A DNA stretch of 30,299 nt from JBJXHG01 sp046160865 (GCA_046160865.1 JBJXHG010000139.1:1-30299); one strand, 5' to 3'. Shown: positions 17,519 to 24,900, counted from the first letter of the stretch. The notes: generated by a model not told the origin, from the letters alone. Translations and numbers: made by a program.

Positions 17519-17839
17519 ATGATCCTCTCCACCACACCCACCATCGAAGGCCGTCCCGTCCAGCGCTACCTCGGCATCGTCACCGGCGAGGCCATTCTCG
17601 GCGCGAACATCTTCAAGGACTTGTTCGCCGGCATTCGCGACATCGTCGGCGGACGCTCGGCGACGTACGAGCGCGAGCTAGGCCGCGCGCGCGAAATCGC
17701 GCTGCAGGAGCTGCGCGAGAAAGCGGCGCAGCTCGGCGCGAACGCGGTCGTCGGCATCGACCTCGACTACGAGGTGCTCGGCACGAACGCCGGCATGTTG
17801 ATGGTGAATGCCAGCGGCACCGCGGTCGTGATCGGCTGA
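17519..17839 (+). CDS. YbjQ/UPF0145 family protein
   Basis: A 106-residue protein with the full family pattern: an N-terminal strand ending in LGIVTGEAILGANIFKDLFA, a RSATYERELGRAREIALQEL helix, and GANAVVGIDLDYEVLG followed by a Gly/Val-rich C-terminus. The family is sometimes called a putative heavy-metal-binding domain and forms pentamers in known structures, but its role is not settled. It lies alone 89 bases after the amidohydrolase and is convergent with the thioredoxin gene. Confidence 0.88.
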   Translation: MILSTTPTIEGRPVQRYLGIVTGEAILGANIFKDLFAGIRDIVGGRSATYERELGRAREIALQELREKAAQLGANAVVGIDLDYEVLGTNAGMLMVNASGTAVVIG

Positions 17840-17856
17840 CGCCGCGCGCGTGTCGC

Positions 17857-18981
17857 TCAGCGCGGCGCGCATTGCGCGGTGACGATGGCGCGCAGGCGCG
17901 CCTCGGTGTTCGCGCCTTGGTAGCCGAGCAAGTAGTCGACCACCTGGCCGTCGCGTCCGATCACGAACACCGCGGGAATGCCCGACTTGTGGATGCCGTA
18001 CGCGTTAGCCATCGAGCTTCCGTCGACGATCGGATAGGTGATGCCGAGCCGTTTCAACACCGACGTCGGATCGCCGTCGTCGGACCAGCGCGCGCCGATT
18101 ACGACGAGCCCGCGCGCCTTGAACTCGTCATAGAGCTTCTGCACACCCGGCATCGAAGCGACGCACGGCGCACACCACGTCGCCCAGAAGTCGAGGACTA
18201 CGACTTGACCACGCAAGCCCTCGAGCGTGATCGTGTTGCCGCCGAGGTCTTTCGCGCTCCACATCGGTCCCGCCGTGCCGGGTACGGGTCCGCCGAGCGT
18301 GAACTCGCGCACCGAGAAGCCCGCCGGCGACGCCGGCGCGGCTGGCCGTTCGATCCGTTGATCGAGCACACGCAGCGCGGTCCACGTCGACTCGGTCCTT
18401 CCGCCGTCCTTCGGCTCCCACACGCGCCGCGGGAGCGCGTCGTCGACGCCGATGTACAAGCGGTACTCGCTGCCGTTCGGGAGCGCCGCGGCGAGCACGT
18501 CGCACGCGACGCCGCCGACGTCTTCGCGCCCGACGACGCGCGGCGCATAGAGAGCGTAGTTCTCGAACGTGTCCGGCGACGTGAGAACGCCGATCGCGCC
18601 CGCGCCTCGCGCGTGCATGAGGAGCAAGCCGGCGCGGTACAGCCGGCTCGTCCAGAGCGTCTTCGTGGACGGATCGAGCACGTGCACCGTGTCCCCGTCG
18701 GTCCGCAGTGCGAGCGCGACGCCCACGGCGTCCGGTTCGCCGTCGAGCGTCGCGAAGAGCGGCTGCGACGCGTCGCCGATCGACACCGCGCCGCGCGCGC
18801 GAAACGTGTCCGACACCTTGTCGTCGGCTGCGATGGTGCGGCGCTCGAACGTGAACGCGAGTCCGGGTGCCGCGCGCAGTGCGCGCGCCGCCGCGCGACC
18901 GAGTTCACCGGCGCGATCGTGCGTCGCGGCGGCTTGCGAGAGCGCGGCGAGGAAGAGCGGCAGTGCGACGAGCGGGATCAT
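17857..18981 (-). CDS. Secreted TlpA-type thioredoxin with N-terminal DUF2092-like domain
   Basis: A 374-residue exported protein. A signal peptide (about residues 1-19) precedes an N-terminal domain (about 30-215) that resembles outer-membrane-lipoprotein carrier or DUF2092-like beta-sheet proteins (AFTFERRTIAADDKVSD, LYIGVDDALPRRVWEPK). The C-terminal domain (about 240-374) is a thioredoxin of the TlpA/ResA group: VVVLDFWATWCAPCVASMPG with the redox pair in WCAPC (269-273) and the cis-Pro loop GIPAVFVIG. It would reduce disulfides or assist redox reactions outside the cytoplasm. The fusion is common in Planctomycetota as I recall. No co-transcribed partner is seen. Confidence 0.85.
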   Translation of the reverse strand: MIPLVALPLFLAALSQAAATHDRAGELGRAAARALRAAPGLAFTFERRTIAADDKVSDTFRARGAVSIGDASQPLFATLDGEPDAVGVALALRTDGDTVHVLDPSTKTLWTSRLYRAGLLLMHARGAGAIGVLTSPDTFENYALYAPRVVGREDVGGVACDVLAAALPNGSEYRLYIGVDDALPRRVWEPKDGGRTESTWTALRVLDQRIERPAAPASPAGFSVREFTLGGPVPGTAGPMWSAKDLGGNTITLEGLRGQVVVLDFWATWCAPCVASMPGVQKLYDEFKARGLVVIGARWSDDGDPTSVLKRLGITYPIVDGSSMANAYGIHKSGIPAVFVIGRDGQVVDYLLGYQGANTEARLRAIVTAQCAPR

Positions 18982-19074
18982 GTCGTGCCAGCGTAGCCAT
19001 CTGCCGCGTGACGGACGGTCGGTCGCGTGTCAAAGCTGAGCGCACGGGGTGGAGTGCGCCGCGCACACGCACCT

Positions 19075-19314
19075 ATGGTGGCCACCGTCATTCGTCTCGC
19101 GCTCGCCTGTGCCGCCGGCGGAGTCTGTGGTGCGTGCGTGGGCGGTGTGGCGAGCAGCGCGTGCGCGTCGAGCCTCTGTCCTGCGTTCGATCCCACGTTC
19201 CTCTGGTCGCGCGCGATCGTCGGGAGCGGTGTCGTCGCGAACTCCGGGGCGTCGGCGCGGCCGGATCCGCGCGCCTGCGATCGCCAAGATCCGCCGTCGC
19301 CTTCCAATCCCTGA
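19075..19314 (+). CDS. Possible small exported Cys-rich protein (doubtful)
   Basis: A 79-residue frame with a hydrophobic N-terminus (MVATVIRLALACAAGGVCG) and five Cys, ending in a Pro/Asp-rich tail. Third codon positions are mostly G or C, as in real genes here. There is no clear ribosome site and no recognised family, so it may be a chance frame. The rest of the gap 18982-19524 holds the BMC promoter region. Confidence 0.3.
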   Translation: MVATVIRLALACAAGGVCGACVGGVASSACASSLCPAFDPTFLWSRAIVGSGVVANSGASARPDPRACDRQDPPSPSNP

Positions 19315-19358
19315 CGTGCTGCCGCTGCGCGCTGCGACCTGACGCGCAAGTGCTGTAG

Positions 19359-19370
19359 GTCCGGCCGGAC
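19359..19370. promoter_or_regulatory. 12-bp perfect palindrome upstream of the BMC promoter
   Basis: GTCCGGCCGGAC is a perfect palindrome about 60 bases before the predicted -35. It is a candidate operator for the BMC operon; in this G+C-rich DNA a chance occurrence is not excluded. Confidence 0.35.
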
Positions 19371-19431
19371 CACATCCGGGGTGCAACCGCGTGTCAACGC
19401 GGGTGTGACTGTCGTGCAAGCGTGCGAGCGA

Positions 19432-19459
19432 TTGTCATCGTGACGGGCGGCGCTACACT
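19432..19459 (+). promoter_or_regulatory. Predicted sigma-70-type promoter of the BMC operon
   Basis: TTGTCA (19432-19437) and TACACT (19454-19459) are separated by 16 bases and match the consensus at five and four of six positions. The predicted transcript would begin near 19466, leaving a leader of about 60 bases with a strong ribosome site (AGGAAGAG, directly before the ATG at 19525). Confidence 0.5.
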
Positions 19460-19524
19460 CCTCGCCCGACCGTGCTCGACGGTCGTCGTCCACACACTCG
19501 AGAGCACGAATACAAAAGGAAGAG

Positions 19525-19863
19525 ATGAAGCCGACGGCACTGGGGATGGTCGAGACCAAGGGTCTCGTGGGTGCGATCGAGGCGGGCGACGCGATGGTCA
19601 AGGCGGCCATGGTCGACCTCTTCGGCAAGGAAAAGGTGACTGCGGGCTACGTCACGATGTTCGTGATGGGCGAGGTCGGCGCCGTGAAGGCCGCGACCGA
19701 CGCCGGAGCCGCCGCAGCGCGCCGTGTCGGCGAGCTCATCAGCGTCCACGTGATCCCGCGCCCGCACGAGCAGCTGCTGCGCATTTTGCCCGCGATGCAC
19801 TCGCCGGGCGGCTCGGGTGGATCGGCCGGTGGCAAGGGCGGCGGTAAGCAAGCCGCGGACTGA
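19525..19863 (+). CDS. BMC-H hexameric microcompartment shell protein (first copy)
   Basis: A 112-residue single-domain BMC shell protein (Pfam BMC, PF00936) that forms hexameric tiles of the compartment facet. The sequence has the family order TALGMVETKGLVGAIEAGDA, KAAMVDLFGKE, the pore-side loop KVTAGYVT, GEVGAVKAATDAGAAAA and VHVIPRPHEQL. The pore loop differs from that of the second copy (ISGGALVT), so the two hexamers may have different pores. A Gly/Ser/Lys tail of about 18 residues follows the domain. It is the first gene of the operon, 40 bases before the aldehyde dehydrogenase. Confidence 0.95.
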   Translation: MKPTALGMVETKGLVGAIEAGDAMVKAAMVDLFGKEKVTAGYVTMFVMGEVGAVKAATDAGAAAARRVGELISVHVIPRPHEQLLRILPAMHSPGGSGGSAGGKGGGKQAAD

Positions 19864-19903
19864 TCGCACCGCGGATCCCTGATTCGCGAACTACGCTCCC
19901 TCG

Positions 19904-21943
19904 ATGGCGATCGACCTCGATCCCGATCTGCGCGCGCTTCAAGAAGTGCGCGACAGTGTCGCGCGCGCCAAGCGCGCCTGTGAAGCGATCCATCGCTACA
20001 ACCAGGCGGAGACGGATCGCTTGTGCGCGGCGATGGCAAAGGCCGCCGCCGGCGCGGCGTTCGATCTCGCGCGGCTCGCGGTCGAGGAGACCGGCATCGG
20101 CCGCGTCCACTACAAGGTGCTGAAGACTCTCTTCGGCGCCGAGGGCGGCTGGGAGTCGATCAGGAACGAGAAGACCGTCGGCGTCATCGCGCGCGACGAG
20201 AAGCGCGGCGTGATCGAAGTCGCGACCGCCGCCGGCGTCGTCGCGGGCATCGTGCCGACCACGAATCCGACGTCCACCGCGATCCACAAGGCGTTGATCG
20301 CAGTGAAGGGCAAGAACGCGATCGTCATCAGCCCGCATCCGCGCGCGCGCCGTTGCATCGGCGAAGCCGTCGAGGTGATGCGCCGCGCGATCGAGCGCGC
20401 CGGCGGTCCGCCCGACCTCGTCGTCGCGCTCTCGAACCCGACGATCGAGTCGACGGGCGCCTTGATGAAGCACAAGGACGTCGCGCTCATCCTCGCGACG
20501 GGCGGCAGCGGCCTCGTGCACGCGGCGTACAGCTCGGGCAAGCCCGCATACGGCGTCGGCCCCGGCAACGTCCCGTGCTACATCGATCGCAGCGCGGACC
20601 TCGCCAACGCGGCGCGCAGCATCACCGCGAGCCAGAGCTTCGACAACGCGACGCTCTGCTGCTCCGAGCAAGCGCTCGTGCTCGATCGACCGATTGCCGG
20701 CGCGCTCGTCGCCGAGCTCGTCAAGCGCGGCGCACACCTGTGCGACGAGCAGGAAGCGAAAGCGCTCGCGCGCCTGTGCAACACGCGCGGCCACATGAAT
20801 GCGGACGTCGTCGGCCTCGACCCGTGGAAGATCGCGGAGATGGCCGGCTTCGCGGTGCCGAAGCACACGACGATCCTGCTGGCGCACGAGAAGGGCGTCG
20901 GCGAGCAGTTCCCGCTGTCGATCGAGATCCTCGCGCCGGTGCTTTCGCTGCACACGGTCGACGGGTGGGAGGATGGCTGCCGCGTGTGCATGCAAATGCT
21001 CGAGTACGGCGGGCTCGGCCACACGCTCGCGATCCACGCGAAGGACGAGCGCGTGCTCGAGGCGTTCTTCCTCGAGAAGCCGGCGAACCGCATCCTCGTC
21101 AACGGCCCGGCGTCGCAAGGCGCCGTGGGCTACAGCACGAACCTCGTGCCTTCCATGAGCCTCGGCTGCGGCCCGCAAGCGGGCAACATCACGAGCGACA
21201 ACATCACCGCGCGCCACTTGATCAACGTGAAGCGCGTCGCGTTCGTGCGCCGCGATTGGCACGACATCGAGGCGCGCGACCACGCGCGCGCGATGACGCT
21301 CACGCGCGAAGGTGCGCCGCGCGGCTCGGGAATCACGGGGGATCCGGCGCTCGGTCAAAGCGCTGCGCCGTCGAAGCGCGTGTCGCCGACGGTCGACGGC
21401 GCAAGCAACTGGCGCGGCAATCCGCCGGCGCTTCCACGCGTCGAGAGTGCGGCGTCTCCCCGCTTCACGTCGTCGACCGCGGACACGGCGCGCGCGACGA
21501 CGCGCGGGATCGAAACGCCAGCCGTCGCGCCCGGCCGCGCGAGCGCGTCAGGATTCGCGCCGTCGTCGCCTGCACCGAGCTCGAGCCGCAACGTCGAGGT
21601 CCCCGCGGGATTCGCTGCGCCGTTCGTCACGTCGAGCCAAACCGGCATGCAAGCCCTCGTCGCGTCGTCGCTGGCGAGCGCACCGCGCAACACCGCGGCT
21701 CCCGCACCGATCGGAAGAGGGCCCGCGAGCGCGCCGACGTTCACCGCGAGCGCGCAGATCGCGAACACCGCGCGCTCTCAGGCGGCCGTCGTCTCGCGAC
21801 CGCAGGCGAGCACGCACGTCGGCTCGAGTCTCTCGGCGACCGACATCCAACAGCTCATGTCGCACGCCGGCAGCGGCTGTCCGCTCGGACCGTGCAAGGG
21901 CTGCCCGCACAACGAAGTCACCACCGGCGCGTGCATGGCGTGA
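19904..21943 (+). CDS. BMC-associated CoA-acylating aldehyde dehydrogenase with Cys-rich tail
   Basis: A 679-residue enzyme, well over the ~460-500 usual for the PduP/EutE family, which oxidises an aldehyde to acyl-CoA with NAD+ inside microcompartments. Residues 1-470 are the catalytic core: GIVPTTNPTSTAI, ATGGSGLV, GVGPGNVP and SFDNATLCCSE, with C252 at the PduP catalytic position (and adjacent C253). A Ser/Ala/Pro/Thr-rich disordered linker spans about 471-640. It ends in SATDIQQLMSHAG, a short amphipathic helix that looks like an encapsulation peptide, followed by GCPLGPCKGCPHN and a final Cys (C659, C664, C667, C677). The ATG at 19904 is the first in frame. It is the only enzyme encoded in the operon. 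Confidence 0.93.
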   Translation: MAIDLDPDLRALQEVRDSVARAKRACEAIHRYNQAETDRLCAAMAKAAAGAAFDLARLAVEETGIGRVHYKVLKTLFGAEGGWESIRNEKTVGVIARDEKRGVIEVATAAGVVAGIVPTTNPTSTAIHKALIAVKGKNAIVISPHPRARRCIGEAVEVMRRAIERAGGPPDLVVALSNPTIESTGALMKHKDVALILATGGSGLVHAAYSSGKPAYGVGPGNVPCYIDRSADLANAARSITASQSFDNATLCCSEQALVLDRPIAGALVAELVKRGAHLCDEQEAKALARLCNTRGHMNADVVGLDPWKIAEMAGFAVPKHTTILLAHEKGVGEQFPLSIEILAPVLSLHTVDGWEDGCRVCMQMLEYGGLGHTLAIHAKDERVLEAFFLEKPANRILVNGPASQGAVGYSTNLVPSMSLGCGPQAGNITSDNITARHLINVKRVAFVRRDWHDIEARDHARAMTLTREGAPRGSGITGDPALGQSAAPSKRVSPTVDGASNWRGNPPALPRVESAASPRFTSSTADTARATTRGIETPAVAPGRASASGFAPSSPAPSSSRNVEVPAGFAAPFVTSSQTGMQALVASSLASAPRNTAAPAPIGRGPASAPTFTASAQIANTARSQAAVVSRPQASTHVGSSLSATDIQQLMSHAGSGCPLGPCKGCPHNEVTTGACMA

Positions 21944-21992
21944 TGCGCCGCGACGAATTCACAACGAGTAGGCTCACACGAGAAGGAATCCC

Positions 21993-22283
21993 ATGGACAG
22001 CATGATCGCTCTCGGCTTGATCGAGACCAAAGGCTTGGTCGGCGCCGTCGAAGCGGCGGACGCGATGTGCAAGGCGGCGAAAGTCACCTTGCTCGGCAAA
22101 GAGATCTCCGGCGGCGCGCTCGTCACCGTGATGGTGCGCGGCGAAGTCGGCGCGGTGAAAGCCGCGACCGAAGCCGGCGCCGCCGCGGCGAAGCGCGTGG
22201 GGGAACTGGTCTCCGTGCACGTGATCCCGCGCCCCGCGCAGGATCTCGAGAAGTTCTTGCCCGCGATCCCGGACTCGAAGTGA
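21993..22283 (+). CDS. BMC-H hexameric microcompartment shell protein (second copy)
   Basis: A 96-residue BMC-H protein forming hexameric shell tiles. It has IALGLIETKGLVGAVEAADA, KAAKVTLLGKE, GEVGAVKAATEAGAAAAKRV and VHVIPRPAQDL. It lacks the Gly-rich tail of the first copy, and its pore-side loop reads ISGGALVT. The ribosome site AGAAGGA sits 6 bases from the ATG. It lies between the aldehyde dehydrogenase (49-base gap) and the BMC-T gene (40-base gap). Both paralogs are presumably in the same shell, where they could tile facets in different proportions. Confidence 0.95.
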   Translation: MDSMIALGLIETKGLVGAVEAADAMCKAAKVTLLGKEISGGALVTVMVRGEVGAVKAATEAGAAAAKRVGELVSVHVIPRPAQDLEKFLPAIPDSK

Positions 22284-22323
22284 CGCACGGAGCGCGGCTC
22301 GCTCGCGAGCGCGCGCACCTCAC

Positions 22324-22983
22324 ATGCCCACCTCGACGAACCCGATTTCGCGATCGGTCGAACTGCGCGGCGCGGTCTACATCGACAAGATGCAGCCGCA
22401 GTTCGCCGCGACGGTCGCCACCAACTCGCACGGGTTCTTTCCCGTCGCAGGCGAGAGCTCGTTCTGGCTCGAGGTGCGTCCGGGCATCGTGATCAATCGA
22501 TTGATGGACGTCGCGCTGAAGTCGTGCGACGTGAAGCCGGGCGCGCTCGTCACCGAGCGCTCGTACGGCACGCTCGAGGTGCACTCGCCCGATCAAGGCA
22601 TGGTGCGGCAAGCGGGTGCGCTGATCTTGAAAGCCGCGGGCGTCAGCGAGAGCGATGCGCTCGCGCCGAACGTCATGACGAGCGAAGTGATCCGCAAGAT
22701 CAGCGATCACCACGCGATGATGATCAACCAGACGCGCGCGGGGATGCTCGTGCTCGGCGACGACACGCTGTTCACGCTCGAGGTGAATCCGGCGATCTAC
22801 GTCGTGCTCGCGGCGAACGAAGCCGAGAAGGCGTCGCCGATCCGTCTCGTCGGGCTCGGTGCGGAGGGCGCGGTCGGTCGTTTGCGTCTCGCCGGCACGG
22901 ACGCCGAGATCGACGAAGCGGTGAAAGCCGTGACGCGCGCGCTGCAAGGCATCGCGGGACGCTCGAACACGGGGGTCGACTGA
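22324..22983 (+). CDS. BMC-T tandem-domain shell protein, double-stacking (T2-like) type
   Basis: A 219-residue tandem BMC protein that forms pseudohexameric trimers. The opening ELRGAVYIDKMQPQFAATVA, the block FFPVAGESSFWLEVRPGIVIN, then MTSEVIRKISDHHAMMINQ and VLAANEAEKAS match the Haliangium ochraceum BMC-T2-type pattern as I remember it. Proteins of this type pair two trimers face to face into a gated double layer with a large pore, usually thought to admit bulky metabolites such as cofactors. The stop overlaps the next start by one base (TGATG), so translation with the first BMC-P gene is coupled. Confidence 0.88.
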   Translation: MPTSTNPISRSVELRGAVYIDKMQPQFAATVATNSHGFFPVAGESSFWLEVRPGIVINRLMDVALKSCDVKPGALVTERSYGTLEVHSPDQGMVRQAGALILKAAGVSESDALAPNVMTSEVIRKISDHHAMMINQTRAGMLVLGDDTLFTLEVNPAIYVVLAANEAEKASPIRLVGLGAEGAVGRLRLAGTDAEIDEAVKAVTRALQGIAGRSNTGVD

Positions 22984-23429
22984 TGTTCCTCGGTCGCGTG
23001 GTGGGCGAGGTTTGGGCGACGCGCAAGGTCGAAGATCTGCGCGGGCATCGCTTGCTCGTCGTCGAGGCGCTGGACGAGAGGCGCGATCCCTCCGCGCCGA
23101 AAGTGACACCGGTCGTGTGCGCGGATCCGCTGGGAGCGGACCTCGGCGAGCACGTCGTCGTCGCGTTCGGCAAGGCCGCGCGCGTCGCGTGCGGCGGCGA
23201 CGGCGACTACGCGCTCGAGGCCGCGATCGTCGGCATCGTCGACGACTTCGACGTGCCCGGCGCGCCGGACACGTGGCGCATGCAAGAGCTCGCGGACGTG
23301 CGCCAAGCCCGCCTCGAGCGCTCGAGCGCTCGAGGCGATGACCACGGCTCTCGCGCGCACGGCGATGACCACGGCTCTCGCGCGCGCGCGGACGCCGGCG
23401 GCGACGCGACGACGAAGGGAGCGGGCTGA
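22983..23429 (+). CDS. BMC-P pentameric vertex protein (EutN/CcmL family), extended
   Basis: A 148-residue pentamer-forming shell protein that caps the polyhedral vertices. The EutN/CcmL domain (about residues 1-95) shows MFLGRVVGEVWATRK, HRLLVVEAL, VCADPLGADLGEHVVVAFGKAAR and AIVGIVDDFDV. A C-terminal extension of about 45 residues (ELADVRQARLERSSARGDD onward) is absent from its neighbour BMC-P2 and is encoded by a 28-bp palindrome plus a 27-base tandem repeat. It overlaps both neighbours by one base (TGATG at each end), consistent with tight coupling. Confidence 0.92.
   Translation: MFLGRVVGEVWATRKVEDLRGHRLLVVEALDERRDPSAPKVTPVVCADPLGADLGEHVVVAFGKAARVACGGDGDYALEAAIVGIVDDFDVPGAPDTWRMQELADVRQARLERSSARGDDHGSRAHGDDHGSRARADAGGDATTKGAG
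23310..23337. repeat. 28-bp perfect palindrome inside the BMC-P1 gene
   Basis: The sequence reads identically on both strands from 23310 to 23337, built from repeated CTCGAGCG. It encodes part of the C-terminal extension of BMC-P1 (ARLERSSARG). It could be a recombination scar or a transcript hairpin affecting the balance of the following genes. Confidence 0.7.
23334..23387 (+). repeat. 27-base tandem duplication in the BMC-P1 gene
   Basis: Units 23334-23360 and 23361-23387 are nearly identical (differing near the end), giving a DDHGSRAHG repeat in the protein tail. It directly follows the 28-bp palindrome. Confidence 0.75.
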
Positions 23430-23752
23430 TGATCGTCGGCACCGTCGTCGGCAACGTCTGGTCGACGAAGAAGGATCCGACGCTGTCGGGATTGCGCTTC
23501 CTCGTCGTGCAGCCGTACACGCTCGACGGCAAACCGTCGGCCGAGACGATCGTCGCCGTCGATCCGCTCGGCGCTGGCATCGGCGAGCGCGTGCTCGTCG
23601 TGTTCGGCCGCGCCGCGCGTCACGCGATCGGCAAAGGACACGACGTCGGTTTCCAGACCGCGATCAGCGCGATCATCGACCGCATGGAGCTCGACGACGG
23701 CCGCGTGATCGGACCGGTCGCCGGCGAGGACCGCGGCGCGGCGCGCGCGTGA
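23429..23752 (+). CDS. BMC-P pentameric vertex protein (EutN/CcmL family), second
   Basis: A 107-residue pentamer of the EutN/CcmL family, near the usual length. It has MIVGTVVGNVWSTKKDPTL, LRFLVVQPY, VAVDPLGAGIGERVLVVFGRAAR and AIIDRMEL. It starts within the stop of BMC-P1, with an AAGGGAG ribosome site just upstream. Having two distinct pentamers suggests mixed vertices or different abundance; this is inference. Confidence 0.94.
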   Translation: MIVGTVVGNVWSTKKDPTLSGLRFLVVQPYTLDGKPSAETIVAVDPLGAGIGERVLVVFGRAARHAIGKGHDVGFQTAISAIIDRMELDDGRVIGPVAGEDRGAARA

Positions 23753-23780
23753 GCATCGAACGAAGTTCAGAGGACGAAGC

Positions 23781-24377
23781 ATGAATCGCAACGACGTGAA
23801 CCCGGAAGTGCGCGACGACGCGGTGCTCGAAGCGTGCATCGGCGTGCTCGAGCTGTGCTCGGTCGCGCGTGGAGTCGAGGTCGCCGACGCAGTGCTCAAG
23901 GAGGCGCGCGTCGAGCTGCTCTTCGCGACGCCCGTGCAGCCCGGCAAGTACGTGATGTTGTTCACGGGCGGCGTGCAGGACGTCGCGGCGTCGGCGCGTC
24001 GCGGCGCCGAGCTCGCGGGGCCGGACCTCGTCGATCAGCTCGTCCTCCCGCAGGTGCACGAGCAGGTCGTCCCGATGCTCAAGCGCAAGGGCGGCAAGAT
24101 CAACGGCCGCTTGGACGCCGTCGGCATCATCGAGACGATGACCGTCGCGTCGACGATCCAAGCGGCCGACACGGCCTTGAAAACCGCGACCGTCGACCTG
24201 ATCGACCTGCGCATCGCGAACGGGCTCGGCGGCAAGAGCTTCTTCACCGTCACCGGCGAAGTGAGCGACGTGCGCGCGTCGGTGATGGCCGGTGCGCGGC
24301 GCGCGCAGGAGAGCGGTCAGCTCGCGCGCGACGTCGTCATCCCGCGTCCGCACGAAGGTCTCGTGCGTCACCTGTGA
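23781..24377 (+). CDS. BMC-T tandem-domain shell protein, single-layer (T1-like) type
   Basis: A 198-residue tandem BMC protein. Domain one carries EACIGVLELCSVARGVEVAD and PGKYVMLFTGGVQDVAAS; domain two carries DAVGIIETMTVASTIQAADTA, GKSFFTVTGEVSDVRASV and IPRPHEGLVRHL. This is like the Haliangium ochraceum BMC-T1 protein, which forms single-layer trimers. The ribosome site AGGA lies ahead of the ATG. The gap to BMC-P2 is 28 bases and to the ACT gene 10 bases. Confidence 0.92.
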   Translation: MNRNDVNPEVRDDAVLEACIGVLELCSVARGVEVADAVLKEARVELLFATPVQPGKYVMLFTGGVQDVAASARRGAELAGPDLVDQLVLPQVHEQVVPMLKRKGGKINGRLDAVGIIETMTVASTIQAADTALKTATVDLIDLRIANGLGGKSFFTVTGEVSDVRASVMAGARRAQESGQLARDVVIPRPHEGLVRHL

Positions 24378-24387
24378 GCTCGAAGCC

Positions 24388-24894
24388 ATGCCGCGCCGTT
24401 TCTTGACCGTCGAAGACCTCCTGCGCTCGGGCAAGCGCGAGGTCGTCGTCGACGCGGATACGATCGTCACGCCGCAAGCGCTCGACGCCGCCGCGGCTCA
24501 CGGGATCACGATCACGACGTCGAGCGGCGCGTACACCGAGCCCGCGCCGGATCGCGGTCCCGACGCCGAGCGCGCGCAACGCACTCTGCCGCACTTGCCC
24601 GAGAGCGATGACGCAGCGAACTTGCCGACCGGAGTCGTCGTCACTGCGGTCGGCAAGAATCGCCCCGGTGTGCTGGGCGAAATTACCGGAGCCCTTGCGG
24701 AGGCGGGAGCAAACGTGCACGACATCAGCCAGAAGGTTGTCGAGGGCTACTTCCACCTCCTTCTCACCATCGAACTCCCCTCCGGCGAGAGCTTCGCTGC
24801 CGTCAAAGCCGCCATAGAGTGCCTAGGCGGACCGGATGATTACGTCGTGCGCGTGATGCACGAGCGCGTGTTTCGATTCATGCATCGCGTTTGA
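24388..24894 (+). CDS. ACT-domain protein with BMC-associated N-terminal segment
   Basis: A 168-residue protein ending the BMC operon. The N-terminal part (about 1-40), FLTVEDLLRSGKREVVVDAD then TIVTPQALD, resembles the short leader found in BMC accessory proteins such as EutQ or EutT. The C-terminal part (about 78-168) is an ACT domain of the UPF0237/GcvR-like type: VVTAVGKNRPGVLGEITGAL, NVHDISQKVVEGYFHLLLTI and a terminal RVFRFMHRV. ACT domains usually bind a small ligand, often an amino acid. It may sense a substrate of the compartment; no DNA-binding region is seen. An upstream in-frame start (24292) would overlap BMC-T1, so 24388 is preferred. Confidence 0.82.
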   Translation: MPRRFLTVEDLLRSGKREVVVDADTIVTPQALDAAAAHGITITTSSGAYTEPAPDRGPDAERAQRTLPHLPESDDAANLPTGVVVTAVGKNRPGVLGEITGALAEAGANVHDISQKVVEGYFHLLLTIELPSGESFAAVKAAIECLGGPDDYVVRVMHERVFRFMHRV

Positions 24895-24900
24895 CTGAGA

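Noticed and set aside
19739..21358. Long minus-strand frame opposite the aldehyde dehydrogenase
   Set aside because: Composition is that of an antisense shadow; the plus strand has the full set of aldehyde dehydrogenase motifs.
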